From NCBI RefSeq assembly GCF_013408535.1, contig NZ_JACBZA010000001.1, positions 558,001 to 622,000 of the forward strand: DNA of 64,000 bases, in the 5' to 3' direction. The DNA comes from Actinopolymorpha cephalotaxi (GTDB lineage Bacteria > Actinomycetota > Actinomycetes > Propionibacteriales > Actinopolymorphaceae). Positions 55,394 to 64,000 of this stretch are shown here, piece after piece. Numbering within the stretch: position 1 is the first letter of the stretch; each line of letters begins with the position of its first letter. The notes under the pieces were generated by a model that saw only the letters and a program-made list of their open reading frames with translations, was not told the DNA's origin and ran no database searches. Made by a program: the position numbers and the translations under genes.

Positions 55394-56632
55394 GTGAGCG
55401 AGTCCACCCGCTGGATGACCACCGCCCAGGCCGCCGACCTGCTCGGGGTGAAGGCCGAGACGGTGTACGCCTACGTGAGCCGGGGCGTGCTGACCCGGCA
55501 CCCGGGTGCGGACCGGCGGTCGTCGCGGTTCGACCGGATCGAGGTCGAACGCCTGGCCCGGAGGAACCGCCGCGGCGGCCGGGCGGGCGCGCTGGAGGTG
55601 GTCGTCGACACCGGGCTGACGTTGCTCGACCCGGAGGGCGCGCTGTACTACCGCGGACGGGACGCGATCGCGCTCGCCCGGACGGAGTCGTTCGAGGCGG
55701 TCGCCGGGCTGTTGTGGGAGAGCGCGTACGCCGGGCCGTGGCAGGCCTCCGCCGCGGCGGTCGAGGTGGGCCGGCGGGCACAGGAGGCGTTGCCCGCGTC
55801 CACCCGGCCGGTGGACCGGATGCGGGTGGTGGTGGCCGCGCTGGCCGCCGCGGACCCGATGCGCGACGACCGGCGCCCGGCGGCGGTGGTGGCGTCCGCC
55901 CGGGCGCTGGTCGCCGGCATCGTCGACTCCCTGCCCGAACGCTCGCCCGTCACCGGGTCGTCGGTTGCCGAACGGTTGTGGTCGCGGCTGGCCGACCGGG
56001 CACCCGGGCCGGGTGAGATCCGGGCGCTGAACGCGGCGCTGGTCCTGCTCGCCGACCACGAGCTCGCCGCCTCCACCCTCGCCGCCCGGGTCGCGGCGTC
56101 GGTGTGGGCCGATCCGTACCTCGTGGTGCTCACCGGGCTGAGTGCGGGCGGCGGGATCCTGCACGGTGCGAGTGCCTCGGGCCTGGAGTCGTTGTTGCGT
56201 ACGACACCGGACCCGGCGGCGGTGCCCCGGGTGGTCGGTGACCGGCTGCGTGGCGGAGAACACCTGCCGGGGTTCGGCCACAAGGTCTACACCGGCCGGG
56301 ATCCGCGCGCGGACGCCCTGCTGGAGCTGGTACGCGAGGCCGACGGGGACTCCGCGCAAGCTGGGGTTGACGCTGTTGTGGCAGAACTGGTGCGGGTGGT
56401 CGGCCGGCACGGCGGCCCGGCGCCCAACGTGGACCTGGCGCTGGCCGCACTCGCTGTCAAGTTCGGCTTGACAGAGGGGTCCGGCGAGATGGTCTTCCTG
56501 TTCGGGCGGATCGCGGGGCTGGTCGCGCACGCGCTGGAGGAGTACCCCCATCGGGTACGGTTCCGGCCCCGCGCCCTCTACACCGGCCCGCCGCCCGGTG
56601 CGCCGCCCGATGCGCCGAGCACCCGGGGCTGA
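55394..56632 (+). CDS. citrate synthase with N-terminal MerR-like HTH
   Basis: A 412-residue citrate synthase-family protein. The first 50 residues form an excisionase/MerR-like helix-turn-helix (MTTAQAADLLGVKAETVYAYVSRGVLTRH). The synthase part keeps the catalytic His in GGGILHGASASGLE, the second His in LPGFGHKVYTGRDPRAD and the Asp in GPAPNVDLALAAL, so activity is plausible. HTH-citrate synthase fusions recur in actinobacteria, where a DNA-binding role is unproven. It could make citrate or 2-methylcitrate. GTG 55394 is chosen as the residue shortly before the HTH. It is divergent from fumC and ends 4 bp from the convergent second citrate synthase. Confidence 0.87.
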   Translation: MSESTRWMTTAQAADLLGVKAETVYAYVSRGVLTRHPGADRRSSRFDRIEVERLARRNRRGGRAGALEVVVDTGLTLLDPEGALYYRGRDAIALARTESFEAVAGLLWESAYAGPWQASAAAVEVGRRAQEALPASTRPVDRMRVVVAALAAADPMRDDRRPAAVVASARALVAGIVDSLPERSPVTGSSVAERLWSRLADRAPGPGEIRALNAALVLLADHELAASTLAARVAASVWADPYLVVLTGLSAGGGILHGASASGLESLLRTTPDPAAVPRVVGDRLRGGEHLPGFGHKVYTGRDPRADALLELVREADGDSAQAGVDAVVAELVRVVGRHGGPAPNVDLALAALAVKFGLTEGSGEMVFLFGRIAGLVAHALEEYPHRVRFRPRALYTGPPPGAPPDAPSTRG

Positions 56633-56636
56633 GCCG

Positions 56637-57902
56637 TCAGAGGTCCGGCACCGGCTGCGGGGGAGGCGTCCCGACGTACTTCGCGTCCGGCCGGATGATC
56701 TTGCGGTCGCGCGCCTGCTCCAGCACGTGCGCCGACCAGCCGATCACCCGGCTGGAGGCGAACGTCGGGGTGAACATGCTCCGCGGCAGTCCGCACAGCT
56801 CCATCACCACGCCGGCGTAGAACTCCACGTTGGTGTGGATCTCCCGGTCCGGCTTGAGTTCGGCGAGCAGCGCGAGCACCCGGCTCTCCACCGCCATCGC
56901 GAACTCCACCAGGTCGCCGCCGAGTTCCTGGGCGGTACCGCGCAGCATGCGCGAGCGCGGATCCTCGGTGCGGTAGACGGGGTGGCCGAACCCCATGATC
57001 CGCTCGCCGCGCTCGATGCGTTCGCGCACCCACCCGTCGATCCGGTCCGGCGTACCGATCGCGTCCAACGCGTCCAGCGCGCGGCTCGGCGCACCGCCGT
57101 GCAGCGGACCGGACAGCGCGCCGACCGCGCCGACCAGGCAGGCCGCGACGTCCGCGCCGGTGGAGGCGATCACCCGGGCGGTGAACGTGGAGGCGTTGAA
57201 GCCGTGGTCGATGGTGGAGACGAGGTAGCGCTCGACGGCGCGGGCGTGCTCGGGGCGGGGATCGGTGCCGGTCAGCATGAAGAGGTAGTTCGCGGCGTAC
57301 GGCAGATCCGGGCGGGGCGGGATCGGCTGCTCGCCGCGCGCCAGCCGGTGCAGCGCGGTCAGCAGGGTGGGCACCTGTGCACACAGGCGCAGCGCGTCCT
57401 CGCGCCGGGCCTCCTCGTCCAGGTCCCACACCGGCCGCATGCCCTGCGCCGCGCCGGCGAGGGAGAGCGCGGTCCGCAGGCCGTCGAGGGGCGCGGGGGC
57501 CGCGGCGGCGATCGCGGGCAGTACGTCCCGTACGCCGGCCGGCAGTTCGCGGTAGGCGGCGAGGCGGGCGGTGAACTCCGCGCGCTGTGCGCGGTCGGGC
57601 AGTTCTCCGGCGAACAGCAGGTGCCAGACGTCCTCGACCGTACGGCGCTCGGCGAGGTCGACCGCGGAGTACTGCCGGTAGTGGTAGAAGCCCTCCCGCC
57701 CGCGGACGTGGCCGATCGAGGTGTCGGTGACGCTCACCCCGGCCAGGCCGGGCGGGACGACGATCTGACCGGCGTCGGCGTCGGCGCCGGTGCCAGCGCC
57801 GGCACTGGCGCTTGTGGCGGTCGGGGCGCCGGGCTTGGCGTCGTGGCGCGTGCTGCCGGGGTCGCCGGACTGGGAGCGCGTGGTGGCGGCGGTGGACGGC
57901 AT
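56637..57902 (-). CDS. citrate synthase/methylcitrate synthase
   Basis: A 421-residue second citrate synthase without HTH. Catalytic elements are ALSGPLHGGAPSRALD (His), RIMGFGHPVYRTEDPRS (His) and EFYAGVVMELCGLP in the Asp-region (TNVEFYAG has Glu where many have Asp). A 45-residue Ala/Thr/Gly-rich tail precedes the fold. ATG 57902 has GGGAGG 6 nt upstream; the ATG at 57977 would extend it with promoter sequence. Actinobacterial homologues are annotated citrate synthase 2. Two synthases end-to-end next to fumC suggests one serves as the housekeeping enzyme and the other a conditional or methylcitrate role; which is which is not evident. Confidence 0.9.
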   Translation of the reverse strand: MPSTAATTRSQSGDPGSTRHDAKPGAPTATSASAGAGTGADADAGQIVVPPGLAGVSVTDTSIGHVRGREGFYHYRQYSAVDLAERRTVEDVWHLLFAGELPDRAQRAEFTARLAAYRELPAGVRDVLPAIAAAAPAPLDGLRTALSLAGAAQGMRPVWDLDEEARREDALRLCAQVPTLLTALHRLARGEQPIPPRPDLPYAANYLFMLTGTDPRPEHARAVERYLVSTIDHGFNASTFTARVIASTGADVAACLVGAVGALSGPLHGGAPSRALDALDAIGTPDRIDGWVRERIERGERIMGFGHPVYRTEDPRSRMLRGTAQELGGDLVEFAMAVESRVLALLAELKPDREIHTNVEFYAGVVMELCGLPRSMFTPTFASSRVIGWSAHVLEQARDRKIIRPDAKYVGTPPPQPVPDL

Positions 57903-57963
57903 GGGTGACCTCCCGTGGATGCGGATGACAGGAGCGTCCGGCCGAACGAAATACCTTGTCAAT

Positions 57964-57978
57964 GTTGATCGGATCAAC
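57964..57978. promoter_or_regulatory. operator-like palindrome upstream of the second citrate synthase
   Basis: GTTGATC-G-GATCAAC is a perfect 15-bp dyad 61 bp before the ATG at 57902. On the minus strand its TTGATC is 19 nt from TATTTC, a possible promoter, so a bound repressor would cover the -35. The HTH on the neighbouring citrate synthase is one candidate binder; a TetR or GntR protein elsewhere is as likely. Confidence 0.5.
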
Positions 57979-58086
57979 CTGTGGCGTTGCTACGCGGAGG
58001 ATCCGTACGGAGGTGACGCGTTTCACGCCCGGATGAGGTCCGGCCGCGGTCCGGGGCTCAGGCGGCGTTCCGGCCGTGGTCAGGGC

Positions 58087-58845
58087 TCAGCCGACGTTCC
58101 GGCCGACGTAGAGGTAGTAGTCCAGCTGCCGGCCCTCCCGGGGGACCACCCGGTGGAGCTCCTGGCAGGTCCCGAACTCCCGCTCCAGCCGGCGGCGCAG
58201 GCCCGTGGACCGGGTGGCCGACCACACCGCGACCACCCCGCCCGGCCGCAGGGCGCGCCGTACGACGCCGAGGAACGGGCGTTCGTACACCTCGGTGTTG
58301 GCGCGGTGCACGAGGAAGTCCGGGCCGTTGTCGACGTCCAGCAGGATCGCGTCGGCGCCACCGGCGGGCAGAGCCGGCAGCCAGCGGCGTACGTCGGCGA
58401 CGTGGGCGTGTACCCGTTCGTCGGCGAGGACGCCCGCCGTGGGCGGGACCAGCCCGTCGCGTACCCAGTCGACGACGGCGGGCTCGAGTTCGATCACGTC
58501 GACCCGGGCGACCCGGGCGTCGGCGAGGAGTTCGCGCACCGTGAACCCCAGGCCCAGGCCACCGACGACCACAGACCAGGCGGCGCCGGCCGGTGCGTAC
58601 GCCAGCGCGGCCCGGGCGAGCAGGCGCTCGGTGGTGGTCTCCAGCGTGTCCATGACGAAGGTGCCGTTGGTGATCAGCTCGTACACCTCGCCGGTGCCGT
58701 CGGGCTCCAGCGACCGGCGGCGCAGGGCGACCGAGCCCCGCGGCGTCTCGTCGGCGGCCAGGGTCACCGGCCGCGTCGGGTCGAAGGCCACACCAGCGTC
58801 AGGAACAGGGCCGCGAACAGGGTCGGGAACGGGGTCGGGCAGCAC
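58087..58845 (-). CDS. spermidine-synthase-like SAM-dependent protein
   Basis: A 252-residue Rossmann-fold protein of the polyamine synthase family. The nucleotide motif is SVVVGGLGLGFTVRELL, the ribose-binding acidic end of beta-2 is VIELEPAVVDWV, and ILLDVDNGPDFLVH corresponds to the catalytic Asp strand. Compared with SpeE, the N-terminal strand domain is short (LRRRSLEPDGTGEVYELITNGTFVMDT) and the gatekeeping residues differ, so true aminopropyl transfer is uncertain; many actinobacterial relatives have unknown methylase-like roles. GTG 58845 has TAGGGT 6 nt upstream. Confidence 0.82.
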   Translation of the reverse strand: MLPDPVPDPVRGPVPDAGVAFDPTRPVTLAADETPRGSVALRRRSLEPDGTGEVYELITNGTFVMDTLETTTERLLARAALAYAPAGAAWSVVVGGLGLGFTVRELLADARVARVDVIELEPAVVDWVRDGLVPPTAGVLADERVHAHVADVRRWLPALPAGGADAILLDVDNGPDFLVHRANTEVYERPFLGVVRRALRPGGVVAVWSATRSTGLRRRLEREFGTCQELHRVVPREGRQLDYYLYVGRNVG

Positions 58846-58851
58846 GGCCCC

Positions 58852-58857
58852 ACCCTA
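58852..58857 (-). promoter_or_regulatory. -10 box of a leaderless promoter for the spermidine-synthase-like gene
   Basis: TAGGGT on the minus strand ends 6 nt before GTG 58845; no Shine-Dalgarno sequence. Confidence 0.5.
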
Positions 58858-58996
58858 GGCTGGGCCGCGAAGGTGCCGGCGCGGGTGATGCGTGATCCGC
58901 CGGGCGCGTCCTGGCTGTCGTTCGTCGGGAGGAGGCCACGGCCGCGCTCAGCGGCTAACCTTCAGAGGCTGTGACAGTGAGGTCGAGGGAGTGACG

Positions 58997-59611
58997 ATGA
59001 GCAACACCCCGTGGGCGTCCGGCGGCTCCGGTGAGCTTCGTGCCTCCGACGCCGACCGCGAGCAGACCGCAGAGGTGCTCAGGCGCGCCGCCGGGGCCGG
59101 CCGGCTGGACTTCGAGGAGTTGGACAACCGGCTCGAACGCACCTACGCGGCGAGGACCTACGCCGAACTCGTGCCGCTGACCGCGGACCTGCCCGAGGCC
59201 GCCGAGCGGCCGTCCCGTCAGCAGGGCGGCACCGCCGCGAACGCCCCGGCCCGTCCGGGACCCGCGGAGGTGAACGCCCTGCTCAGCTCGCAGAAGGTGA
59301 ACGGCCGCTGGCTGGTGCCGCCGCGGCTGTCCGCCCGCGCGTATCTCGGCGACGTGACCCTGGACTTCACCGAGGCGGCCATCCCGCACGAGGTCGTCCT
59401 GGACGTCCAGGTGGGCATGGGCCAGCTCACGCTGATCGTTCCCGACGACATCGCCGTGGACTTCGAGCGTGGGACGACCGTCCTCGCCGAACGCAAGAAC
59501 AAGACCCGTGGGGTGCAGGGGCCCGGCACCCCGGTGATCAGGGTGCGCGGGACCGTCGTCCTCGGTGAGCTCACGGCGAAGCCGCCGCGCCGCGGGTGGT
59601 TCCGCCGCTGA
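58997..59611 (+). CDS. DUF1707 SHOCT-like domain protein
   Basis: A 204-residue protein. Residues about 13-65 are the DUF1707 domain (LRASDADREQTAEVLRRAAGAGRLDFEELDNRLERTYAARTYAEL), a short helical domain common in actinobacterial regulators. The second half (about 105-195) is beta-rich: SARAYLGDVTLDFTEAAIPHEVVLDVQVGMGQLTLIVPDDIAVDFERGT, similar to DUF4097/LiaF-like beta repeats, ending in a basic RRGWFRR tail. No membrane helix. ATG 58997 has GAGGGAG 5 nt upstream. Possible role in cell-envelope stress sensing by analogy with LiaF-like proteins. Its architecture echoes the SHOCT/beta-rich protein at 5.1 kb. Confidence 0.85.
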   Translation: MSNTPWASGGSGELRASDADREQTAEVLRRAAGAGRLDFEELDNRLERTYAARTYAELVPLTADLPEAAERPSRQQGGTAANAPARPGPAEVNALLSSQKVNGRWLVPPRLSARAYLGDVTLDFTEAAIPHEVVLDVQVGMGQLTLIVPDDIAVDFERGTTVLAERKNKTRGVQGPGTPVIRVRGTVVLGELTAKPPRRGWFRR

Positions 59612-59679
59612 GCGACCGGAGCGCTCAGGCCCCGAGCGACCGGAGCGCTCAGCCGGCGGGGCCGAGCGAGGACGCTCAG
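59610..59679. repeat. 19-bp repeats (two full, one shortened) between DUF1707 gene and glpX
   Basis: Copies GAGCGACCGGAGCGCTCAG at 59610-59628 and 59634-59652 are exact; a 16-bp version lies at 59664-59679 and includes the glpX stop codon. The first copy begins in the DUF1707 stop codon. Each unit can form a TGAGCG/CGCTCA-type stem. They sit between convergent genes, so a role in transcript ending is possible. Confidence 0.7.
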
Positions 59680-60728
59680 CCGGCGCGGCCGAAGTCGATC
59701 GTGGAGTAGGCCCGGAGCTTGCTGAGCGCGTGCTCGGACATGATGGACCGGATCGTGCCGCTGCGGGCCCGCATCACCAGCGAGTGCGTCGTCGCCCCGT
59801 CGCCGCTGTAGCGGACGCCCTGCAGCAACTCGCCGTCGGTGATGCCGGTCGCCACGAAGAACACGTCGTCGCCTTCGACCAGGTCGTCGGTGGTGAGGAC
59901 CTTGCCGATGTCGTGGCCCGCGTCGATCGCCTTCTGGCGTTCGACGTCGTCCTTCGGCCACAGCCGGCCCTGGATCATGCCGCCGATGCACTTCATCGCG
60001 CAGGCGGCGATGATGCCCTCGGGCGTGCCGCCGATGCCGGCCAGCAGGTCGACGCCGGTGCCCGGGCGGGCCGCCATGATCGCGCCGGCCACGTCGCCGT
60101 CGGTGATGAACTTGATCCGCGCGCCCGTCGCCCGGACCTCCTGCACCAGCTCCTCGTGCCGGGGCCGGTCGAGGATCACCACCGTGACGTCCTCGGGCGA
60201 CTCGTGCTTGGCGCGGGCGACCCGGTGGATGTTCTCGGTGATCGGCGCGGTGATGTCGATGGCGTCGGCCGCCTCGGGACCGGTGGCCAGCTTCTCCATG
60301 TAGAAGACCGCGGACGGGTCGTACATCGCGCCGCGCGGTGCCACCGCGAGCACGGACACGGCGTTGCTCATGCCCTTGGCGGTGAGGGTGGTGCCGTCGA
60401 TCGGGTCGACGGCGACGTCGCACTCCGGTCCTTCGCCGGAGCCGACCTCCTCGCCGTTGTAGAGCATCGGCGCGTTGTCCTTCTCGCCCTCGCCGATGAC
60501 CACCACGCCGTGCATGCCGACGGAGGCGATGAGCGTGCGCATGGCGTTGACGGCCGCCCGGTCGGCGCCGTTCTTGTCGCCGCGGCCGACCCACCGGCCA
60601 CCCGCCATCGCGGCCGCCTCGGTCACCCGGACGAGTTCGAGGGCGAGGTTGCGGTCGGGTGCGTCCGCGTCGGTCCGGAGCGGAGGGGGCACGCCGTCGC
60701 TGCTGGCGGTGGTGCTCGTGCTGACCAT
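59676..60728 (-). CDS. glpX: class II fructose-1,6-bisphosphatase
   Basis: Gluconeogenic phosphatase releasing phosphate from fructose 1,6-bisphosphate. The 350-residue protein has the GlpX motifs [33 protein letters not shown] and [13 protein letters not shown] (metal-binding Asp/Asp/Gly-Thr), plus [20 protein letters not shown] and [20 protein letters not shown] 60728 has GGGGAG 3-4 nt upstream. It lies 62 bp downstream of xseB on the same strand and matches Rv1099c in the conserved block. In many actinobacteria it is the only FBPase. Confidence 0.96.
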   Translation of the reverse strand: MVSTSTTASSDGVPPPLRTDADAPDRNLALELVRVTEAAAMAGGRWVGRGDKNGADRAAVNAMRTLIASVGMHGVVVIGEGEKDNAPMLYNGEEVGSGEGPECDVAVDPIDGTTLTAKGMSNAVSVLAVAPRGAMYDPSAVFYMEKLATGPEAADAIDITAPITENIHRVARAKHESPEDVTVVILDRPRHEELVQEVRATGARIKFITDGDVAGAIMAARPGTGVDLLAGIGGTPEGIIAACAMKCIGGMIQGRLWPKDDVERQKAIDAGHDIGKVLTTDDLVEGDDVFFVATGITDGELLQGVRYSGDGATTHSLVMRARSGTIRSIMSEHALSKLRAYSTIDFGRAG

Positions 60729-60790
60729 GGTCTCCCCTGCTGTCCGTCGCCGGCGTTGGCCGCTGTGCGGTTCCGCGCTCCGATGTGTTG

Positions 60791-61042
60791 CTACTCGTCC
60801 TCGTCGAGATCCTCGATCTCGTCCTGCTCCTTCGACGCGCGGGCGGCCTCCAGCCGAGCGCGGGCGCCGTCGAGCCAGCCCTGGCAGATCGCCGCCAGCT
60901 CCTCGCCGCGCTCCCACAGGCGCAGCGACTCCTCGAGGGTGGTGCCGCCGGCCTCCAGCTGGCGTACGACGTCGACCAGCTCGTCTCGGGCCTGTTCGTA
61001 CGACAGTGCGGTCTCGGGCTCGCGGGTGTCGGGCTTGCTCAC
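60791..61042 (-). CDS. xseB: exodeoxyribonuclease VII small subunit
   Basis: An 83-residue helical subunit that assembles along the coiled-coil of XseA to form exonuclease VII, degrading single-stranded DNA to oligonucleotides. The core [54 protein letters not shown] matches the family; an acidic tail follows. GTG 61042 is chosen because the protein then begins just before the conserved core and TAGGGT lies 7 nt upstream; GGAGG abutting the GTG is too close to serve as RBS. It lies 61 bp after xseA. Confidence 0.94.
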   Translation of the reverse strand: MSKPDTREPETALSYEQARDELVDVVRQLEAGGTTLEESLRLWERGEELAAICQGWLDGARARLEAARASKEQDEIEDLDEDE

Positions 61043-61049
61043 CCTCCAG

Positions 61050-61055
61050 ACCCTA
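61050..61055 (-). promoter_or_regulatory. -10 box of a leaderless promoter for xseB
   Basis: TAGGGT on the minus strand ends 7 nt before GTG 61042, in the xseA-xseB gap. It gives xseB a promoter separate from xseA and nearly identical to it over TAGGGTCTGG. Confidence 0.5.
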
Positions 61056-61103
61056 TCGACGCCCACCCCCGGGCAGGTGCCGATGGTCCGAACCCGGGCG
61101 ACC

Positions 61104-62399
61104 TCATCGGCCGGCACCGGTGGCGCGCGCCGACTCCGGCTCCGCTTGCGCCTGCGACCCCGGCTCGGCCGCGGCGTCCGGCGCGCCGTCGGCGTCCTGT
61201 ACGCGGACGGAGAACTGCCCGCCGGCCACCCGGGCGGCGAGCAGCTCGCCCCCGCTCACCTCGGCCGGATCGCGTACCGCGTGCCCGTCGGCCTTCTGTA
61301 CGACGGCGTAGCCGCGGTCCAGCGTCGCCTTGGGAGACAGCGCACGCACCCTGGCCAGCTGGTGGTGCAGGTTGTCGTCGGCGCGGTCCAGCAACTGCCC
61401 GACACAACGGTCGGCGCGGTCGCGCAGCGCCACGATCTGCTCGGCCCGGCGTCCCAGGTCACGCTCCGGGTCGCCGAGCGCCGACCTGGCCCGCAGCGTG
61501 TGCAGGCCGGTCAGCTCGCGGTCCAGCCACCCACCGAACAGCTGGCGGGCCCGGCCGCGCAGAGCTTCCACCCTCGCGGTCTCCTCGCCGACGTCGGGCA
61601 CGATCCGCCGGGCCGCGTCGGTGGGTGTGGAGGCGCGTACGTCGGCCACCAGGTCGAGCAGCGGTGAGTCCTGCTCGTGCCCGATCGCGCTCACCACCGG
61701 CGTACGGCAGTCCGCCACGGCACGGATCAGGCCCTCGTCGGAGAACGGCAGCAGGTCCTCCACCGACCCGCCACCGCGGGCCACCACGATCACGTCCACG
61801 GTCGTGTCGGCGTCCAGCCGTCGCAGCGCCTCCATCACCTGGCCGGCGGACTGGGGTCCCTGGACGGCGACGTTCTCCACCCGGAACCTCGCCGCCGCCC
61901 ACCGGCGCCGGGTGTTCTCGAGTAGGTCGTGCTCGGCGGCGGAGTTGCGGCCGCAGACCAGGCCGATCCGGGTGGGCAGGAACGGCAGCGGGCGCTTGCG
62001 CTCGCGCGCGAACAACCCCTCGGCGGCCAGCAGCCGCTTGCGGCGCTCGAGCCGGGCGAGCAGGTCGCCGAGGCCGACCGGGCGGATGTCGGACGCAGCC
62101 AGGGACAGCGTGCCCCTCGGCGCGTAGTAGGCGGGCCGGGCGTGGACGAGCACCCGCGCGCCCTCGACCACCGGCGGGTCCACGATGTCGAACACCCGGC
62201 GCGGGCAGGTGACCTGCACGGAGATGTCGGCCACCGGGTCGCGCAGGGTCAGGAAGACCGTGGACGTGCCGGGCCGCCGGGTCAGCTGCGCCACCTGGCC
62301 CTCGACCCAGATCGCTCCGAGCCGGCCGATCCACTGACCGATCAGGTTGGCGACCTGGCGTACTGGCGCGGGGCTTTCCGGCGACGTCTGCAAAGCCAT
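61104..62399 (-). CDS. xseA: exodeoxyribonuclease VII large subunit
   Basis: Catalytic subunit, 431 residues. An N-terminal OB fold ([53 protein letters not shown]) is followed by the nuclease domain with [87 protein letters not shown] in pieces, and a long coiled coil. The C-terminal tail is Ala/Glu-rich. ATG 62399 has TAGGGT 6 nt upstream and no RBS. It is divergent from ispH (188 bp) as in mycobacteria. Confidence 0.95.
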   Translation of the reverse strand: MALQTSPESPAPVRQVANLIGQWIGRLGAIWVEGQVAQLTRRPGTSTVFLTLRDPVADISVQVTCPRRVFDIVDPPVVEGARVLVHARPAYYAPRGTLSLAASDIRPVGLGDLLARLERRKRLLAAEGLFARERKRPLPFLPTRIGLVCGRNSAAEHDLLENTRRRWAAARFRVENVAVQGPQSAGQVMEALRRLDADTTVDVIVVARGGGSVEDLLPFSDEGLIRAVADCRTPVVSAIGHEQDSPLLDLVADVRASTPTDAARRIVPDVGEETARVEALRGRARQLFGGWLDRELTGLHTLRARSALGDPERDLGRRAEQIVALRDRADRCVGQLLDRADDNLHHQLARVRALSPKATLDRGYAVVQKADGHAVRDPAEVSGGELLAARVAGGQFSVRVQDADGAPDAAAEPGSQAQAEPESARATGAGR

Positions 62400-62405
62400 G
62401 GCCAG

Positions 62406-62411
62406 ACCCTA
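62406..62411 (-). promoter_or_regulatory. -10 box of a leaderless promoter for xseA
   Basis: TAGGGT on the minus strand ends 6 nt before ATG 62399; -35 not obvious, no Shine-Dalgarno sequence. Confidence 0.55.
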
Positions 62412-62574
62412 CGGGCCGCCTCCGACGTACGGGTGGAGGTGCCCCTTTCGTCCCCTTCCGCAGGCGGCCGCAGGCGAGGTCACGCGCGGTTGCGGGAGGT
62501 CGGCGGGGAGTCGCCCGCGGTGCACGTGGCACGCCTCACCCCGCCGGGCGGGAGCCCCTGCCCGGCGGGCCACC

Positions 62575-62580
62575 TACCAT
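62575..62580 (+). promoter_or_regulatory. -10 box of a leaderless promoter for ispH
   Basis: TACCAT ends 7 nt before ATG 62588. An in-frame ATG at 62579 lies inside this box, which argues for 62588 as the real start. Confidence 0.5.
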
Positions 62581-62587
62581 GAGTGCC

Positions 62588-63553
62588 ATGACGTCGAGCG
62601 AACGCCGAGTCCTGCTCGCTGCCCCGCGCGGTTACTGCGCCGGAGTCGACCGGGCGGTGATCACGGTCGAGAAGGCTCTGGACAAGTACGGCCCGCCCGT
62701 CTACGTCCGCAAGCAGATCGTGCACAACAAGCACGTGGTCAGCAGCCTCGAGGCCCGTGGCGCGGTGTTCGTGGACGAGCTGGAGAGCGTGCCGGAGGGG
62801 GCGACCGTGGTGTTCTCCGCCCACGGCGTCTCACCCGCCGTGCACGCGGAGGCCGAGGAGCGGTCGCTTCGTACGATCGACGCGACCTGCCCGCTGGTGA
62901 CCAAGGTGCACAACGAGGCGCGCAGGTTCGCCGGCGGTGGCCAGGACATCCTCCTCATCGGTCACGCCGGGCACGAGGAGGTCGAGGGCACCGCCGGGGA
63001 GGCCCCCGACAGCATCCAGCTCGTCGAGGGACCCGACGACGTGGACCGGATCGAGGTTCGCGACCCGTCCCGCGTGGCGTGGCTGTCCCAGACGACGCTG
63101 TCGGTCGACGAGACGATGCAGACGGTCGATCGGCTCAGGGAGCGGTTCCCGCAGCTGATCGACCCGCCGAGCGACGACATCTGTTACGCCACCCAGAACC
63201 GCCAGGTCGCGGTGAAGGAGATCGCCGACAAGGCGGACCTGGTGATCGTGGTCGGATCGGCGAACTCCTCCAACTCCGTACGCCTCGTGGAGGTCGCGCT
63301 GGAGGCCGGTGCCCACGCCGCCTACCGGGTGGACAACGCCGAGGAGATCGAGGACGCCTGGCTGGACGGCGTACAGGTCGTGGGTGTCACCAGCGGAGCG
63401 TCGGTGCCGGACTCGCTCGTCGAGGGTGTGCTCGACCTGCTGACCGAACGGGGCTTCCCCGCCGCCGAGGAGGTCAGGACCGCCGAGGAGAGCCTGATCT
63501 TCGCGCTGCCTCCGGAGCTGCGTACGCCTCGGCGGGCCGCCTCGGCGGGCTGA
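62588..63553 (+). CDS. ispH: 4-hydroxy-3-methylbut-2-enyl diphosphate reductase
   Basis: Last step of the MEP isoprenoid pathway, making IPP and DMAPP with a [4Fe-4S] cluster. The 321-residue protein has the three cluster Cys in [25 protein letters not shown] and [11 protein letters not shown], with catalytic segments [21 protein letters not shown] and [20 protein letters not shown] 62588 is preferred over 62579 because of the TACCAT box. It supplies substrates for the cis-prenyltransferase encoded at 41.5 kb. Its 3' end overlaps the convergent DUF6542 gene by 80 bp. Matches Rv1110 in position. Confidence 0.96.
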   Translation: MTSSERRVLLAAPRGYCAGVDRAVITVEKALDKYGPPVYVRKQIVHNKHVVSSLEARGAVFVDELESVPEGATVVFSAHGVSPAVHAEAEERSLRTIDATCPLVTKVHNEARRFAGGGQDILLIGHAGHEEVEGTAGEAPDSIQLVEGPDDVDRIEVRDPSRVAWLSQTTLSVDETMQTVDRLRERFPQLIDPPSDDICYATQNRQVAVKEIADKADLVIVVGSANSSNSVRLVEVALEAGAHAAYRVDNAEEIEDAWLDGVQVVGVTSGASVPDSLVEGVLDLLTERGFPAAEEVRTAEESLIFALPPELRTPRRAASAG

Positions 63554-63974
63554 CCCGGGCGCGGCGCGCGAACACCGCCCGCACCGCGATCGTCACGAGC
63601 GCCACGGCGCAGCCGGCGACGATCGTCCACGACTCCCACGCCAGTCCGACCAGTACCGCGCGCACCGGCGACGCGGTGGTGGCGATCCGCTGCGGGTCCA
63701 CGGCGGCGACCACGACCAGGCTTGCCAGAGCTGCGAACGGCGGCAGGACGCCGGCGGTGAACATGCCGGTACGTCGTACGGCGGCCGCCACCCCGAACGC
63801 CGTCAGCACGAAGCACAGGCTGAACAACAGGCCGACGCCGCCGGTCACCAGGATGTCCAGGAACGCGCCGAGCACGCTGCCGCCCACGCCGACGAGCACC
63901 GCGACGAAAGCCGGCATCCCCATCTCGTGCGGATCGGTGTTCCGCCGACCGGTGCGACGTTGCGCCGGTTCCAC
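63474..63974 (-). CDS. DUF6542 multi-pass membrane protein
   Basis: A 166-residue protein from GTG 63974, with four hydrophobic segments: about 19-42 ([23 protein letters not shown]), 45-66 ([22 protein letters not shown]), 72-92 ([20 protein letters not shown]) and 110-133 ([21 protein letters not shown]), then a basic tail. It fits the actinobacterial DUF6542 family found convergent with ispH (Rv1111c position). The reading frame stays open toward the window edge, so the true start may lie beyond 64000. Function unknown. Confidence 0.82.
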   Translation of the reverse strand: MEPAQRRTGRRNTDPHEMGMPAFVAVLVGVGGSVLGAFLDILVTGGVGLLFSLCFVLTAFGVAAAVRRTGMFTAGVLPPFAALASLVVVAAVDPQRIATTASPVRAVLVGLAWESWTIVAGCAVALVTIAVRAVFARRARVSPPRRPAEAYAAPEAARRSGSPRRS

Positions 63975-64000
63975 GGGCCCTCGGAGCTCCGGCTGTGGGC

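Overview
The window is chromosomal DNA of a high-GC (about 70% or more) mycothiol-making actinobacterium. Supporting signs are the mycothiol conjugate amidase Mca, a mycothiol-dependent isomerase-fold protein, two citrate synthases, an LpqY-SugABC trehalose importer, and many genes whose start codon lies 6-7 nt after a TANNNT -10 box (leaderless mRNAs). A Propionibacteriales genus (Actinopolymorpha or Kribbella-like) would fit, but the sequence alone does not prove this. No rRNA, tRNA, CRISPR array, transposase or prophage was seen.

The backbone looks like the conserved actinobacterial greA-to-ispH block also found in Mycobacterium tuberculosis (about Rv1080c-Rv1111c): greA, mca, small membrane protein, YyaL-like thioredoxin protein, cis-prenyltransferase, PhoH2, fumC, glpX, xseB, xseA, ispH, DUF6542. 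Lineage-specific genes are inserted between these markers.

Layout. 1-6.7 kb: drug-efflux MFS with MarR regulator, cytochrome P450, threonine dehydratase, and a coupled beta-rich protein/DUF2089 pair. 6.8-12.8 kb: greA, mca, a membrane protein, a mycothiol enzyme, uracil-DNA glycosylase and a penicillin-binding protein. 12.8-20 kb: a MITE-like foldback, then polX-rtcB with archease opposite (DNA and RNA repair), a penicillin-acylase-family hydrolase and a VOC protein. 19.9-24.6 kb: L-rhamnonate catabolism (IclR regulator, degenerate metallo-beta-lactamase-fold protein, SDR, GNAT, rhmD). 24.6-29.5 kb: a kinase-like protein, the csoR-copZ-copA copper operon and a membrane protein. 29.5-36 kb: a probable type II restriction-modification pair, an orphan peptide-type binding lipoprotein, and a DUF222/HNH protein with an unusual Cys-rich insert. 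36-45 kb: YyaL-like protein, DUF5808 protein, an apparently self-regulating RHH protein, TRM11-like methylase, MBL hydrolase, prenyltransferase, PhoH2 and a lytic transglycosylase. 45.6-52 kb: lpqY-sugABC, then a Tat-exported multicopper oxidase with a membrane partner. 52.4-57.9 kb: DUF402 protein, a cluster of palindromic repeats, MazG-like protein, fumC and two convergent citrate synthases. 58-64 kb: spermidine-synthase-like protein, DUF1707 protein, glpX, xseB, xseA, ispH, DUF6542.

The most unusual items are the 53.2-53.5 kb repeat cluster (perfect palindromes plus two hairpin-forming repeats about 151 bp apart), the MTase/PD-(D/E)XK pair, the metal-ligand-free MBL protein in the rhamnonate locus, the 169-bp CTAG-ended foldback forming the polX promoter region, and the genome-style preference for leaderless starts.
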